From Ferrimicrobium sp. (GTDB taxonomy: Bacteria > Actinomycetota > Acidimicrobiia > Acidimicrobiales > Acidimicrobiaceae), in NCBI GenBank assembly GCA_022690815.1, contig JALCZJ010000018.1, positions 1 to 50,829 on the forward strand: 50,829 nt of DNA, in the 5' to 3' direction. The translations under genes and the position numbers were made by a program. The notes below the pieces were generated by a model that saw nothing but the letters and a program-made list of their open reading frames with translations, ran no database searches and was not told the origin of the DNA. This document shows positions 33,841 to 42,987 of this stretch, one piece after another (positions within the stretch are counted from its first letter, which is position 1; each line of letters starts with the position of its first letter).

Positions 33841-33854
33841 GTTTCCTCCTTCTC

Positions 33855-33860
33855 TAGACT
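33855..33860 (+). promoter_or_regulatory. Candidate -10 box of the ATP-grasp genes (leaderless)
   Basis: TAGACT, six bases before GTG 33867, identical in box and spacing to that of sufC. It overlaps the ribosome site of the divergent hydrolase-like gene. Confidence 0.5.
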
Positions 33861-33866
33861 GTAGCC

Positions 33867-34793
33867 GTGCATAAGGACCAATCCCCGTTGGCAAGAGACT
33901 CGATCGTAGCCCCAGTCATCACTGGTGCTGAGCGCGAGGTGTTGGTGGTGGCCAACCTTGGACTGGGGGAGAAGTTCGTTGACCACGGCATCCTCTATCA
34001 GCGTGGCCTTGGCAAGACCTTCGAGCATGTCCGACTGATCAGCACAGAAAACCTGATGAGCAGGGTCGAACAGGTAGACCGTCATCATCAGATCGTCGTC
34101 TTTCTCGATAAGGATGTTGCCTTGGCTGAACAGCTCGAGCTGCAGGGCGCCACGGTTCTCAATAGCGCGTCGGCGATCGCCATCTGTGATGACAAACGTC
34201 GAACCTACACACATCTCAATGCCCACGGTCTTCGCATCCCGAAGACCGTTATCTTGCCGTCACTCTATCCAAAGCAAAAAGTCGACTCCAATGCGGTGTT
34301 GTCGATGATTGACGAACTCTCATTGCCTGTCGTGATCAAGGAGGCCAAAGGTTCTTTTGGCGCCCAGGTCTACCTGGCCAACGCTGTCGAAGACGTCTTC
34401 GCCATCGTGGATGCCCTGGCAGACCGCCACCTGCTTGCCCAGGAGTTTATCGCGAGTTCGCGCGGTCGGGATCTGCGCCTCCAGGTAGTCAACGGTGAAT
34501 GTGTCGCTGCGATTACCCGAGAACACCCGATCGATTTCCGAGCCAACCTTTCGGCTGGCGGTGTGGGCTATCCTTACCAGCCTTCGACCATTGAACGTGA
34601 CTTGGCGGTGGCGAGTGCAGCTGCGGTGGGTGGCTTCAACGTTGGGGTCGATCTCCTTTTTGATGAGGACGGCCACGGCACCATCGTTTGCGAGGTGAAC
34701 TCCAATGCCCATATCTGGAGACTGTCGGCGATATCCGGTGTGGATGTAGCCTTCCGCGTCGGTCAGGCATTAGGCCAGTGGCTCGCCGGGTAG
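33867..34793 (+). CDS. RimK-type ATP-grasp ligase, first of a pair
   Basis: 308 residues from GTG 33867, with TAGACT exactly 6 bases upstream. NSASAIAICDDKRRTYTHL is the pre-ATP-grasp/N-domain junction of RimK-like ligases, followed by LPVVIKEAKGSFGAQVYL (ATP-binding Lys and glycine-rich loop), LLAQEFIASSRGRDLRLQVV with the adenine-hinge and Arg, RANLSAGGVGY, and VGVDLLFDEDGHGTIVCEVN with Mg-binding acidic residues and Asn. These enzymes join an acid to an amine through an acyl phosphate. The substrate is unknown. The second ATP-grasp gene overlaps its end. Confidence 0.85.
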   Translation: MHKDQSPLARDSIVAPVITGAEREVLVVANLGLGEKFVDHGILYQRGLGKTFEHVRLISTENLMSRVEQVDRHHQIVVFLDKDVALAEQLELQGATVLNSASAIAICDDKRRTYTHLNAHGLRIPKTVILPSLYPKQKVDSNAVLSMIDELSLPVVIKEAKGSFGAQVYLANAVEDVFAIVDALADRHLLAQEFIASSRGRDLRLQVVNGECVAAITREHPIDFRANLSAGGVGYPYQPSTIERDLAVASAAAVGGFNVGVDLLFDEDGHGTIVCEVNSNAHIWRLSAISGVDVAFRVGQALGQWLAG

Positions 34794-35575
34794 CGGTCTA
34801 CTACGATCCCATCCAGCTCGATGGCAATCGATTCTTCCTGTCCGCGCTGATGAGCGCTGGGGGCGCATTGGGGGTCGAGGTGGTCCCGGTCGTCGGCTCT
34901 GACGCCTTGCGATCGACGGATTTGACCACTATAGATGTCATCATCGTTCGATCACGCTCACTGCGCGAACGCCTCTGGCTACAATCACGTGTCCCACGGG
35001 TCGTCAACAGCCCTCTGCTAGCAATGTTGGGCAATGATAAACTCGCCCAGTATCTTTGGGCGCAACGCCATGGGATCTCGACGCCGCCACTTTATCTTCC
35101 CGGTGCCATCGGGTCGGCTTGGGTGCGCAAGCCGCGCTGGGGCCATGGCGGCCGCGGCGTAGAGCTCATGCGAGACCATGGTTGGTTTTCGTGGACATCG
35201 GCCATGCTTGCCCAGGCGTATCTCCCTGAGGCCTGGCGTGATCGTCGGCATTATGTCGTCGGCAGAGAAATTGTTGCGACCGTTGAACGGCTGGCAACCG
35301 ATGGAATGCACTCCAACGTTGCGATGGGTGCTTCGGCTCGACTCGTTCGCGCCGGCGACAACGAATATCACTTTGTCAAAGCCATCATCGGTCTGCTCGG
35401 GCCGGGATACTACGGCGTCGATGTCTGCACCGGTCCGGACGGGCCGGTCCTGATGGAGATTGAGGATGTCGTCGGTTCACGGGCACTATATGCACTGGGT
35501 CATCGAGACCATGCGCTCAGCGTTATGCGCTGGGCTTGTGATGACCCCAATGGGCAGATCCTTAGCTCGAGGTAG
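34778..35575 (+). CDS. ATP-grasp-fold protein, second of a pair
   Basis: 265 residues from GTG 34778, overlapping the previous stop by 16 bases (ARRVAVYYDPIQLDGNRFF). NSPLLAMLGNDKLAQYLWAQ matches the RimK N/central junction, AWVRKPRWGHGGRGVEL is the Lys plus glycine-rich loop, MLAQAYLPEAWRDRRHYVVG the hinge with basic residues, and GYYGVDVCTGPDGPVLMEIE the acidic Mg site; the final Glu-Asn of relatives is EIED, one Mg ligand position changed. It is shorter than usual. It may form a complex with the first protein, or add a second residue to the same product. Substrate unknown. Confidence 0.75.
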   Translation: MARRVAVYYDPIQLDGNRFFLSALMSAGGALGVEVVPVVGSDALRSTDLTTIDVIIVRSRSLRERLWLQSRVPRVVNSPLLAMLGNDKLAQYLWAQRHGISTPPLYLPGAIGSAWVRKPRWGHGGRGVELMRDHGWFSWTSAMLAQAYLPEAWRDRRHYVVGREIVATVERLATDGMHSNVAMGASARLVRAGDNEYHFVKAIIGLLGPGYYGVDVCTGPDGPVLMEIEDVVGSRALYALGHRDHALSVMRWACDDPNGQILSSR

Positions 35576-35948
35576 AGCCGCCGTCCGATCGGTAGTCGAC
35601 AACGAACTCGTCGAAGGCCTCAAGTGCCCGAGGTCCGTAGACGGTTCCTGGCCCGCCGGTCAACAAGATGGTGACCCCAAGCGCTTCGGCTAGCGCTTCG
35701 CGACTGACGCCAGCACGTGCGGCGCCGCGGGCGTGTGCTGCGATGCAACCGTCACATTTGAGGGCGACAGCTACGGCGATAGCGATGAGTTCTTTGGTGC
35801 TGGTGCTCAATGTGCCCTCCGCCATGGCACTGTGGTGCAGGGCACCGTAGGACTTAAGGACCTCGGGGATCAGGGATCTCAGATCCTTCGCTGGTTGGCG
35901 AAGATCCTCTTGGACCTGATGCCAGGGATGCAGTTGATCGTCGTTCAT
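35562..35948 (-). CDS. AhpD-like carboxymuconolactone decarboxylase-family protein
   Basis: 128 residues; ATG 35948 is preceded by AAGGTGG. LKCDGCIAAHARGAARAGVS is the CxxC...H motif of AhpD-like peroxidase/CMD proteins, in which two Cys relay electrons for peroxide reduction; LSTSTKELIAIAVAVAL is the preceding helix. It overlaps the end of the convergent ATP-grasp gene by 14 bases. Likely an antioxidant; no AhpC neighbour is seen. Confidence 0.88.
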   Translation of the reverse strand: MNDDQLHPWHQVQEDLRQPAKDLRSLIPEVLKSYGALHHSAMAEGTLSTSTKELIAIAVAVALKCDGCIAAHARGAARAGVSREALAEALGVTILLTGGPGTVYGPRALEAFDEFVVDYRSDGGSTSS

Positions 35949-35995
35949 GCGACCACCTTAGACGACCGGGCGTTTGGGCTGACCAGACTGGATCG

Positions 35996-36427
35996 TTAGG
36001 CAGGATGGTCGCTTTTGGCAAGGCTGCGCTTGATTGGGCGGTAGCGGAGCCACTGCAGCCCGTAGCCGACGTTGACCGCGATAAAGAGCACGGCAACGAT
36101 GGCAAAGATCGGAAATACCCACCCCATGAAGAAACTCAGGGCTGCAAGCGCCACGATGGGTATAAGCCCGACGGTATCGATCCGGTGCATTCTGTGATCC
36201 CAACGCGGACCGATGAAGGGTGTTCGGATCTTTTCGAAGGTGGCCTCGTAAATCTGGGAGACCCGCCGAGCCTTGGCTAGGCGAAGAAGTCGAACCTCGT
36301 ACTCATCGAAGCTGAGGTTGCCCGACCGGAAGCGATCGAGAAGCAGGGTGCGAGCCCGCTCGCGGTCCTCCGCGGTTGCAAGCAGTTCGCTGTCTTTATC
36401 TGAGGCGCTATCTCGGTCCATATTCAT
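35996..36427 (-). CDS. DUF1707 (SHOCT-like) two-helix membrane protein
   Basis: 143 residues. The N-terminus AEDRERARTLLLDRFRSGNLSFDEYEVRLLRLAKAR matches DUF1707, an actinobacterial domain that often precedes membrane segments; two helices follow (VGLIPIVALAALSFFMGW and FPIFAIVAVLFIAVNVGYG). Function unknown. ATG 36427 has GTGGA upstream; a second Met lies two codons in. It lies between an AhpD-like and an acyl-CoA dehydrogenase gene on the same strand. Confidence 0.72.
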   Translation of the reverse strand: MNMDRDSASDKDSELLATAEDRERARTLLLDRFRSGNLSFDEYEVRLLRLAKARRVSQIYEATFEKIRTPFIGPRWDHRMHRIDTVGLIPIVALAALSFFMGWVFPIFAIVAVLFIAVNVGYGLQWLRYRPIKRSLAKSDHPA

Positions 36428-36499
36428 TCCACCACTCAGGTAACTATCTACCTCACTCCATTGTACTCGCTTGGTTTTACTAACGCGATCTTCACGCCA

Positions 36500-37600
36500 T
36501 CATGTAAGACCCAGCAAACCTGCGAGGCGGCGCCGATGCAGGGGCCCATTGCCAAAGAGAATCTGATCGGCTTTGGCGCGTTTGAAGTACAGGTGGGCAT
36601 CGTGTTCCCAGGTAAAGCCGATGCCGCCATGAACTTGGATTGCAGCGCTCGCAACGCGGAAGTAGGCATCACCACAGACCGACTTGGCGGTCGCTGCTGC
36701 GATCGCCTGATCGTCTGCGCCGTCAGCGATGGTAAAGGCGGCATAGAGCGCTGTTGACCTGGCGGATTCGACGTCCACCAGCATGTCGGCAAGCCGGTGT
36801 TTGATCGCCTGAAAGCTTCCAATAGGGCGACCGAACTGATGGCGATCCTTTGCGTAGTCCACCGACATCTCTAGGACGCGTTCGGCACCCCCAATCATGT
36901 CTTGGGCGATGGCCGCGCTAGCCATCGTTGCAAAGCTTGAGCGAGCCCGTTGGAAGGCGGAGGGATCGAGGACGATGGTGGCATCAGCGGCGCTCAACGT
37001 TGCCTCAGCTATGGGTCTCGTCAGGTCAAGGGTCGTCTGTGCTGTGATGTGCACACCTGGCGAGGTAGCCGATACGAGCGCGAGCATCGGTCCCTCATCG
37101 CTTTCGATTGCAACCAGCAGATGGGTAGCCTGTGCACCATCGAGGACAAATCGACTCCCGGCATCTACCTTGTTTGACGTCAGGGTGCCACAGGGTGCCA
37201 ATGGGTCCTCTGCGGATCTACCCATCAGGCCGACGACGACGGCACCGGTGGCGATCCCTTCGAGGGTCGATGCGGTAGCGGGTGCCGTTGGATCCCCGAA
37301 TGACAGAAGCTCCACAGCGAGCACAGAGGTTACCAAGAATGGAAGCGGGGCGACGATGCGCCCAATCTCTTGGAGGATACAGGCTGCCTCTACGAACCCG
37401 AGTCCGAGTCCGCCGGCTGACTCTGGAACGAGCACCCCAGCGACACCGAGTTCAGATGCCATCGTAGCCCATACATCGAGCGCGATTGGGTGCTCCGTCT
37501 CCATGATGGCTCGAGTCTGATTCGTTGGCAGGCGTTGTGAGAGAAATCGACGGGTTGTGGTTTTGAGCTCTTCCTGCTCTGGCGTCATCGCGAAATTCAA
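36500..37600 (-). CDS. Acyl-CoA dehydrogenase (FadE-like)
   Basis: 366 residues. The start is TTG at 37600 (NFAMTPEQEELK), with GGAGG 6 bases upstream; an ATG lies five codons in. Domains: N-terminal helical (VPESAGGLGLGFVEAACILQ), middle beta region, C-terminal with DRHQFGRPIGSFQAIKHRLADM and the late block IQVHGGIGFTWEHDAHLYFKRA. The family oxidises acyl-CoA with FAD. The sequence is of the smaller, single-chain-subunit kind seen in actinobacterial fatty-acid or sterol side-chain pathways, where two different subunits may pair; no partner is adjacent. The catalytic base cannot be placed with certainty. Confidence 0.88.
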   Translation of the reverse strand: MNFAMTPEQEELKTTTRRFLSQRLPTNQTRAIMETEHPIALDVWATMASELGVAGVLVPESAGGLGLGFVEAACILQEIGRIVAPLPFLVTSVLAVELLSFGDPTAPATASTLEGIATGAVVVGLMGRSAEDPLAPCGTLTSNKVDAGSRFVLDGAQATHLLVAIESDEGPMLALVSATSPGVHITAQTTLDLTRPIAEATLSAADATIVLDPSAFQRARSSFATMASAAIAQDMIGGAERVLEMSVDYAKDRHQFGRPIGSFQAIKHRLADMLVDVESARSTALYAAFTIADGADDQAIAAATAKSVCGDAYFRVASAAIQVHGGIGFTWEHDAHLYFKRAKADQILFGNGPLHRRRLAGLLGLT

Positions 37601-37733
37601 CGTAAGCCTCCCTCTTGTCTTGCTGTGACTACTTCACAATCCGTGATTTACGATCCGCGATGTCTCCTTGGCGGCATCGCAGCTACAGTGACTAGCCTAC
37701 AGGTGGATCTCGGTGAAGTGAGGGCACAAGCGA

Positions 37734-38339
37734 ATGGAAACAAGTCAGGTATTTGGCCAACTTCGTGTTGATCAGTATGTCGTCGGACCACTGGACAACA
37801 ACCTCTACGTTCTTTCAACCCAAGACACGTCACAAGCCTTGCTGATCGACGCGACCGGGGACGATCTAGGTCTCTTGACGCAGCTGGTTGATCGCGGCGT
37901 CTCTCGGGCGTTGATTACTCATGGACATGACGATCACATTGGCGGAGTCGCGCACCTGCGTCAACTGGGAGTCCAGGTATTGGTCGGCGAGCCGGATGCA
38001 GCCCTCCTGGATGGTTACGATATCGCCCTTGTCGATAACGAAGTGATCCGTCTTGGCGAGATCTCATTGCAAGTGTTGGCCACGCCTGGACACACACCGG
38101 GTTCGATCTGTCTTGGGGCGCTCGGTCAGCGAGTGCTGTTTACTGGGGATACCCTCTTCCCTGGTGGTCCCGGCGCAACCAAATTTCCGCGCGGAGACTT
38201 TCCCACCATCATCCGTTCTCTGCGGCGTCTGTTTGCGATGTTTGATGACGACACGGTGGTCTTGCCCGGGCATGGCGCGCCGACCACCATCGGGGCTGAG
38301 TCAGGTAGTCTCGACGATTGGATCGCGCGCGGCTGGTGA
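37734..38339 (+). CDS. Metallo-beta-lactamase-fold hydrolase (glyoxalase II-like)
   Basis: 201 residues. THGHDDHIGG is the zinc motif HxHxDH, followed by TPGHTPGS, FTGDTLFPGGPGAT with the bridging Asp, and LPGHGAPTTIG with the last His. The substrate is a thioester or similar; glyoxalase II-type is likely but not certain. Divergent from the acyl-CoA dehydrogenase across 133 bases. The weak upstream GTGAGGG at 37713 is the only ribosome-site candidate. Confidence 0.88.
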   Translation: METSQVFGQLRVDQYVVGPLDNNLYVLSTQDTSQALLIDATGDDLGLLTQLVDRGVSRALITHGHDDHIGGVAHLRQLGVQVLVGEPDAALLDGYDIALVDNEVIRLGEISLQVLATPGHTPGSICLGALGQRVLFTGDTLFPGGPGATKFPRGDFPTIIRSLRRLFAMFDDDTVVLPGHGAPTTIGAESGSLDDWIARGW

Positions 38340-38419
38340 CGAGAGCCACGCGTTAGGAATTGTTTGCTTGGGAGGCCTCCGCCGGAGGGTCAGTGTGTTG
38401 ATGGCGACTGGTTTGCCAC

Positions 38420-39889
38420 TCAATGACGTTCGGCCGTCGATCGGATGATTAAACCATGGCGAATCCGAGTCGCTGAGAGAGCAGCTGCGATGATCAAGAA
38501 TATCATCGAGGCGTAAAAGGCCGAGTGGAGACCGCTCACAAAGACACTTGCGATCGCGCCGTGTAGCTTTGCAGTTCCGACAAAGATGGCAAAGGCGACC
38601 TGTCGTGGAATCGTTCGAGAGGCGATCAGGATCGCCATCGAGAACGAGAAGACCATCCCGGTGTTCTGGAAGGTGCGAAGCATGCCAGAGGCGATTCCAA
38701 AGACGTTGCGAGGGGCCGCTTTCATGACGGCTGAGTTGTTGGCCGGGAAGAAGCTGCTCGATCCGATTCCATTGATGACACTTGCGACGACCACCAGCCA
38801 CAGGCCAGTAGTCATGCCGAGTTGGGCATAGAGTGCTAGCCCAATGATTTGGGTCGCGAGGCCGAAGGTAGCAGGAAGCACAGGTCCGATTTTGTCGGCC
38901 ATGCGTCCCGAGAATGGTCCAATGGCCCCACCAACGAGATACCCCGGAACCAGGAGTAGCGAGGCATCGAGCGGCGAGAGCCCTCGCGGTCCTTGGAGGT
39001 ACATGAGAACGAGGAAAAGCACGGCATAGTTGGCAAGACCTTGACACATGGAGGCGAGCAAGGATGGGGTCATGGTGGGTACTCTAAAGAGCGAGAGACG
39101 GACCATCGGATCGGACTGGACCCGCTCAATGAGGACGAACACCACGAGAAGGACGACCCCTCCAACCAAGAACAGAATCAGTGTCGTATCGAGCGAGCTG
39201 GTCGCCAGGCTAGTAACGGCCCAGAGGATACCGAACAGGCCGAGACCGGCGGTTACCATGCCGGCAATGTCGATCTTACGCTTCTCCCGAGTCCCGGAGT
39301 CGTGGAGGACTCGTAGTGCAAGTAAAACCGCAGCGATGCCGATCGGCACGTTGATCCAGAAGATCCATCTCCAGGAGATGAAGGTCACGATGACGCCACC
39401 CAAGACGATGCCCAGCACCGCGCCGAGTGAGTAGCCGATTCCGTTGAAACCATAGGCTCGGCCTCGCTTCTCCGGTGGGAAAAGATCAGCGATGACCGCT
39501 CCACTGTTGGCGGTCACCAGTGCACCACCGATACCTTGGAGAATACGGAAGGCGATGATCGAGGGCTCATTCCAGGACAGAGCACACAGAGCGGAGCCGA
39601 CGATGAAGACGACAAAGCCGGTCTCGTACATCTTGACTCGTCCGTACATATCCCCCAGTCTTCCGACCTGCGAGGCGAGGAGCGTCACCACCAGAAGATA
39701 GCCGATGATGACCCAGATCACCGAGGAGAGGGCGACATGGAGACCGCGTTCGATCTCGGGCAGTGCGAGTACAACGATCGTGGTGTCGACCGCCGTGATG
39801 AGCACGCCGGTCATCACCACCGCCAACGCGAGCCCAGTTCTCGGCGTTGGTCTTGGCGTATCGGTCGGTGTAGCGTTGGTGGCGCTCAT
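38420..39889 (-). CDS. MFS drug exporter, DHA2 (14-helix) family
   Basis: 489 residues from ATG 39889, with GGGAGGGAA 5 bases upstream; the extended frame to 40024 is rejected. LALAVVMTGVLITAVDTTIVVLALPEI is the helix 1 motif of DHA2 transporters (D-T-IV), then GRLGDMYGRVKMYETGF (motif A), RILQGIGGALV, and LGAVLGIVLGGVI (motif C-like). It probably exports toxic compounds using the proton gradient. No regulator is next to it. Confidence 0.9.
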   Translation of the reverse strand: MSATNATPTDTPRPTPRTGLALAVVMTGVLITAVDTTIVVLALPEIERGLHVALSSVIWVIIGYLLVVTLLASQVGRLGDMYGRVKMYETGFVVFIVGSALCALSWNEPSIIAFRILQGIGGALVTANSGAVIADLFPPEKRGRAYGFNGIGYSLGAVLGIVLGGVIVTFISWRWIFWINVPIGIAAVLLALRVLHDSGTREKRKIDIAGMVTAGLGLFGILWAVTSLATSSLDTTLILFLVGGVVLLVVFVLIERVQSDPMVRLSLFRVPTMTPSLLASMCQGLANYAVLFLVLMYLQGPRGLSPLDASLLLVPGYLVGGAIGPFSGRMADKIGPVLPATFGLATQIIGLALYAQLGMTTGLWLVVVASVINGIGSSSFFPANNSAVMKAAPRNVFGIASGMLRTFQNTGMVFSFSMAILIASRTIPRQVAFAIFVGTAKLHGAIASVFVSGLHSAFYASMIFLIIAAALSATRIRHGLIIRSTAERH

Positions 39890-40169
39890 CAGGTTCCCTC
39901 CCTTGGCAACTGGATGAAAGCCGTGTCCGACTCGCACTACATTTGAGTAATGGCACGGCCATGGAGCTCGTTTACTGGAGAACTTTTGCCATTTAAATCT
40001 TAGTTGAATTGTTGTGGAATGCAAATACTTGGCGCTGAGCGGCGATTCACGACATGGTCGCCGTGTGTCAGCTGATCAAAGGTCATGGGCCGTGTCGTGG
40101 CCATCTTCTTCCAAAATCTTCCATGAGTTATCGATCAAGAGAGAACGTCCGAGACAAGTCGAGGCGTGT
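39890..40169. other. Intergenic region upstream of the MFS gene
   Basis: About 280 bases holding the MFS promoter and the end of the anti-sigma operon. No gene, clear hairpin or known regulatory RNA was seen. Confidence 0.4.
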
Positions 40170-40790
40170 CTATTGGCTCCACGAATCGATAAGGCGTCCG
40201 TTGGAGGAATAGACGCCGACCCATTTGATTGCATTGGGTCGATACGGGATCGCCGCATCTAGGGCGATGTTGGTGCGACGCGTGCCGAGCCAGGTGGTCG
40301 TGACATGCCCGCTGGTGCTGGCGACGACCATTCGAATCTGCCCCTTGGAGGGAAGGTTCGCAAAGGTCGCACGAACCTGGGTACCCCAAGGCTTCTCATA
40401 CAGCGCGAGGGAACCAGTGACCCCAGTCGACGGGGATGGCATTGCGATGACACTGGTGGGTTTCGCACTGGTGGCGGGATTGTGAGCCAATGAAAGGCCG
40501 ATCACGAGACCTGCTGCGGCTCCGACAACGAGTGTTCCGACCCTGGCGAGCCAGCGAAGTCGGACGGATTTTTGTTCCTCGTGGACTGTTGGGTTGGCCA
40601 TGGGTGCCGCTGCGGTGGAGGCGTCGCGCAGGTTTTCGATGTTTACCACGAGCGACGTCGTTGCGTCTATCGCCTTGGAGCATTCTTCGCAGACGATGAG
40701 ATGCGCCTCAAAGGCACGACGCTCGGCTGGCGCAAGCGCGCCGAGAGTATATTCGACTAGGAGTTCGTGTAGTGAGTTATCGTCGGTCAT
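40170..40790 (-). CDS. Zinc-binding membrane anti-sigma factor (RskA-like)
   Basis: 206 residues from ATG 40790, overlapping the sigma gene by 14 bases. It shows YTLGALAPAERRAFEAHLIVCEECSKAI, giving H-x3-C-x2-C, the ZAS zinc anti-sigma motif that binds the sigma factor; a single membrane helix (VGTLVVGAAAGLVIGLSLA, about 105-123); and an extracytoplasmic domain resembling the RskA C-terminal domain (GTQVRATFANLPSKGQIRMVV ASTSG). It holds the ECF sigma factor at the membrane until a signal releases it. Confidence 0.87.
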   Translation of the reverse strand: MTDDNSLHELLVEYTLGALAPAERRAFEAHLIVCEECSKAIDATTSLVVNIENLRDASTAAAPMANPTVHEEQKSVRLRWLARVGTLVVGAAAGLVIGLSLAHNPATSAKPTSVIAMPSPSTGVTGSLALYEKPWGTQVRATFANLPSKGQIRMVVASTSGHVTTTWLGTRRTNIALDAAIPYRPNAIKWVGVYSSNGRLIDSWSQ

Positions 40791-41268
40791 GCTCTTGTTC
40801 CAGGGCTGCTCGCAGGATTCTGACAGCATAGTGGAGGCGAGATCGCACCGTTCCCTCGGGTATGCCAAGTTGTGACGCGAGGACTACCGTTGGGACTCCT
40901 TCGACCAAAACCTGGCGGATCACGAGCTGATGGTCGTCGGTTAACGATTGGATGGCGGATTCGAGAGAGATCCTATCGATGACGCTGATGGTTCCATCGC
41001 CACTATGTTCGACATCTACATTGTTCATGCTCGAGAGTCGGTGTGACCGCCGTAGGTGGTCGATGGCGCGGTTGCGAGCAACGACGAGAAGCCAACCCTT
41101 GAGCCGCTCCTTGTCGGCTACCAGTGCATCCTTGTGGTCGAGCGCAGCCAGGAAGGTTTCCTGGACGATGTCATCAGCGGTGGTTGTGTTTTTGACCACT
41201 CCGTAGACCTGGGCGCGGATAAGAGGGGAGAATGATTCGAACAGATCCTGCAGAACTACTTCGAGCAT
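40777..41268 (-). CDS. ECF-type RNA polymerase sigma factor
   Basis: 163 residues from ATG 41268 (GAGGGG at 5 bases). Region 2 reads DDIVQETFLAALDHKDAL with GWLLVVARNRAIDHLRRSHR, region 4 GIPEGTVRSRLHYAVRILRAAL with VLVEGVPTVVLASQLG. Typical of the SigK/RskA-type group. The anti-sigma gene overlaps its end. It lies 35 bases after the large secreted-protein gene on the same strand, so that protein may be part of its own regulon. Confidence 0.92.
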   Translation of the reverse strand: MLEVVLQDLFESFSPLIRAQVYGVVKNTTTADDIVQETFLAALDHKDALVADKERLKGWLLVVARNRAIDHLRRSHRLSSMNNVDVEHSGDGTISVIDRISLESAIQSLTDDHQLVIRQVLVEGVPTVVLASQLGIPEGTVRSRLHYAVRILRAALEQEHDRR

Positions 41269-41303
41269 TCCATCCCCTCTTACCACCATCGCGTTGCCTA
41301 GCC

Positions 41304-42971
41304 TTACTGCAGTGGACCTGCAGCGGCGACGAATGTCATACCCAAATGGGCGCCAGAGCCAGCGAACCCAGCATCTCCGAAGTTGAAGACGCCACCATCC
41401 TTGGCCACTAGCCAATAACCAGCACCATCGGGGGTGGCGATTATTCCAAGGACCGGCATATTAAGCGGGTGTTTACCCATGAGGCCAGTCAGCCCGTCGG
41501 AGTACGTGTTCCCATAGAACCCAGCATCTCCGAAGTTGAAGACGCCACCATCGGCGCCCACGAGCCAATATCCCTTGCCATCAGGGGTCGAAGCGATCCC
41601 AACAATTGGGGATGCGAGTTTCGTGCCGTTGAGCCCACCATAGTTGTGGGCGCTACCGGCGGCATAGACGGAGCCGTTAGCAGTCACTTCCCAATAACCG
41701 CTTGCGTTGGAGCCTGCTGCGTAGGCCATCCCAACAACCTTGCCCATCACTTTGGGAGCGGCAGGCATCGATGGGACGCCGAATGCGGTGGTAGCACCAT
41801 CGGCTTGGGCGAACTGGTAGGACTGGTAGCCATACGTTGGAGCGTTGAGTTCATCAAGCGTGGAGGTATTGGAGTCATCGAAGTAGATTCCGAGACGTCC
41901 ATGACCCATCGAGGTTGTTGCAAGACCAAAGAGTGCCCCCGCGTTTCCTGTGTCGAGCGTGCGTGTCGCGAGCATACGCCCCGAGGTGGTGAGTTCGACG
42001 AGCTCGTTGTTCGAGGCACCATTGACGACCAACAGCGTGTTGTTCACTGGATTAATCGCAATGCCTTGAGGGGCGCTCAAAGCTCCGTTCTGGGCGATCA
42101 TCATCGGCGTGACGGGGCCTGTTGCCGTGAGTGCGTTGGGTAACGCATAGATCGCGTTGTTGTAATCGTCGGTGACGTACAAGGTTCCGTTGGCAGCGTC
42201 ATAGGCCATGCCTTGAGGGCCAGCGACGTTACTGGGGGTTAGCGTGGATCCGGCCATGTCTGCGGTCGGTAGGTTCGTGGCGAGAGGGACATAGGTAGCG
42301 TTGATTGGCTGACCATTCTTCGTCGTAGCGGTTGGATTGGGATTGAGCCGCCAGACTTGGCCGGTTGTGCCGGTCGCGTTTGGAGTTGCTGCTCCGGCAT
42401 TGGACCAGAAAAAGGCGCCCGGGGCGAACGCGGCACCCCAAGCACCCTCAAACAGGTCGTGGTTGCCGTTGTAGGAGCTCGTGGTGTTGGTGTAGTTGGC
42501 CAGGAGCGTTCCGGTGTTCGAGATCACGGCGTAGCCAGAGGCCGATCCGTCGGTGGCGGTTCCGTAGTACGTCACCCAAACGATGTCTGCTGATGGGTTG
42601 ATGGCAATACCGACCGGGCCAGTGATGGCTGCATTTTGATAGAAGACCTTCGATGCGCCAGTCGCGGGGTTTACTTCCACGAGTGATGTGCCTTGACCCA
42701 TCGATGATGCGCTGTTGAAATCAGTAACGAGTAGATCGCCTGCGGTTAGGCTGCCCAGGGTCTTGGGTATCACGGCCAACCCATAGGGATTGGTGTCGCC
42801 GTTGGAGCCATTGGTGGAGCCGATCTGGTGGGTTGCCATCTGTGGATAGAGGTGAGCCTCGGCCGTCGGTTGGGCGAAGGCTGCCTGCGGGAGCACGAGC
42901 AGACTCAAAGCACCAGCCCCAAGGCCGATGGATAGCAATCTGATAGCTTTGGTTGACGGATGGACCTTCAC
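41304..42971 (-). CDS. Secreted propeller-like protein with GYWLV/GGVFNFGDAGF repeats
   Basis: 555 residues from GTG 42971 (AAGGGAA at 6 bases); the frame extending to 43250 contains no plausible start. A signal peptide (LLSIGLGAGALSLLVLP, then QAAFA|QP) is followed by an NHL/beta-propeller-like region (PYGLAVIPKTLGSL, GPVGIAINPSADIVWVTYYG, GPQGMAYDAANGTLYVTDDY, APQGIAINPVNNTLLVVNG). C-terminally three repeats of the GYW(L/E)V..GxVxxxGxA(G) type (residues about 440-550, two containing GGVFNFGDAGF) occur, common in secreted proteins of Acidimicrobiia. Function is unknown; a surface or polymer-binding role is a guess. The inverted repeat at 42988-43035 lies in its upstream region. Confidence 0.8.
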   Translation of the reverse strand: MKVHPSTKAIRLLSIGLGAGALSLLVLPQAAFAQPTAEAHLYPQMATHQIGSTNGSNGDTNPYGLAVIPKTLGSLTAGDLLVTDFNSASSMGQGTSLVEVNPATGASKVFYQNAAITGPVGIAINPSADIVWVTYYGTATDGSASGYAVISNTGTLLANYTNTTSSYNGNHDLFEGAWGAAFAPGAFFWSNAGAATPNATGTTGQVWRLNPNPTATTKNGQPINATYVPLATNLPTADMAGSTLTPSNVAGPQGMAYDAANGTLYVTDDYNNAIYALPNALTATGPVTPMMIAQNGALSAPQGIAINPVNNTLLVVNGASNNELVELTTSGRMLATRTLDTGNAGALFGLATTSMGHGRLGIYFDDSNTSTLDELNAPTYGYQSYQFAQADGATTAFGVPSMPAAPKVMGKVVGMAYAAGSNASGYWEVTANGSVYAAGSAHNYGGLNGTKLASPIVGIASTPDGKGYWLVGADGGVFNFGDAGFYGNTYSDGLTGLMGKHPLNMPVLGIIATPDGAGYWLVAKDGGVFNFGDAGFAGSGAHLGMTFVAAAGPLQ

Positions 42972-42987
42972 GTGTGTTTCCCTTCGA

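Noticed and set aside
36897-37520. Plus-strand 207-residue frame inside the acyl-CoA dehydrogenase gene
   Set aside because: Complementary shadow of a clearly identified gene; Ser/Pro/Thr-rich and without a ribosome site.
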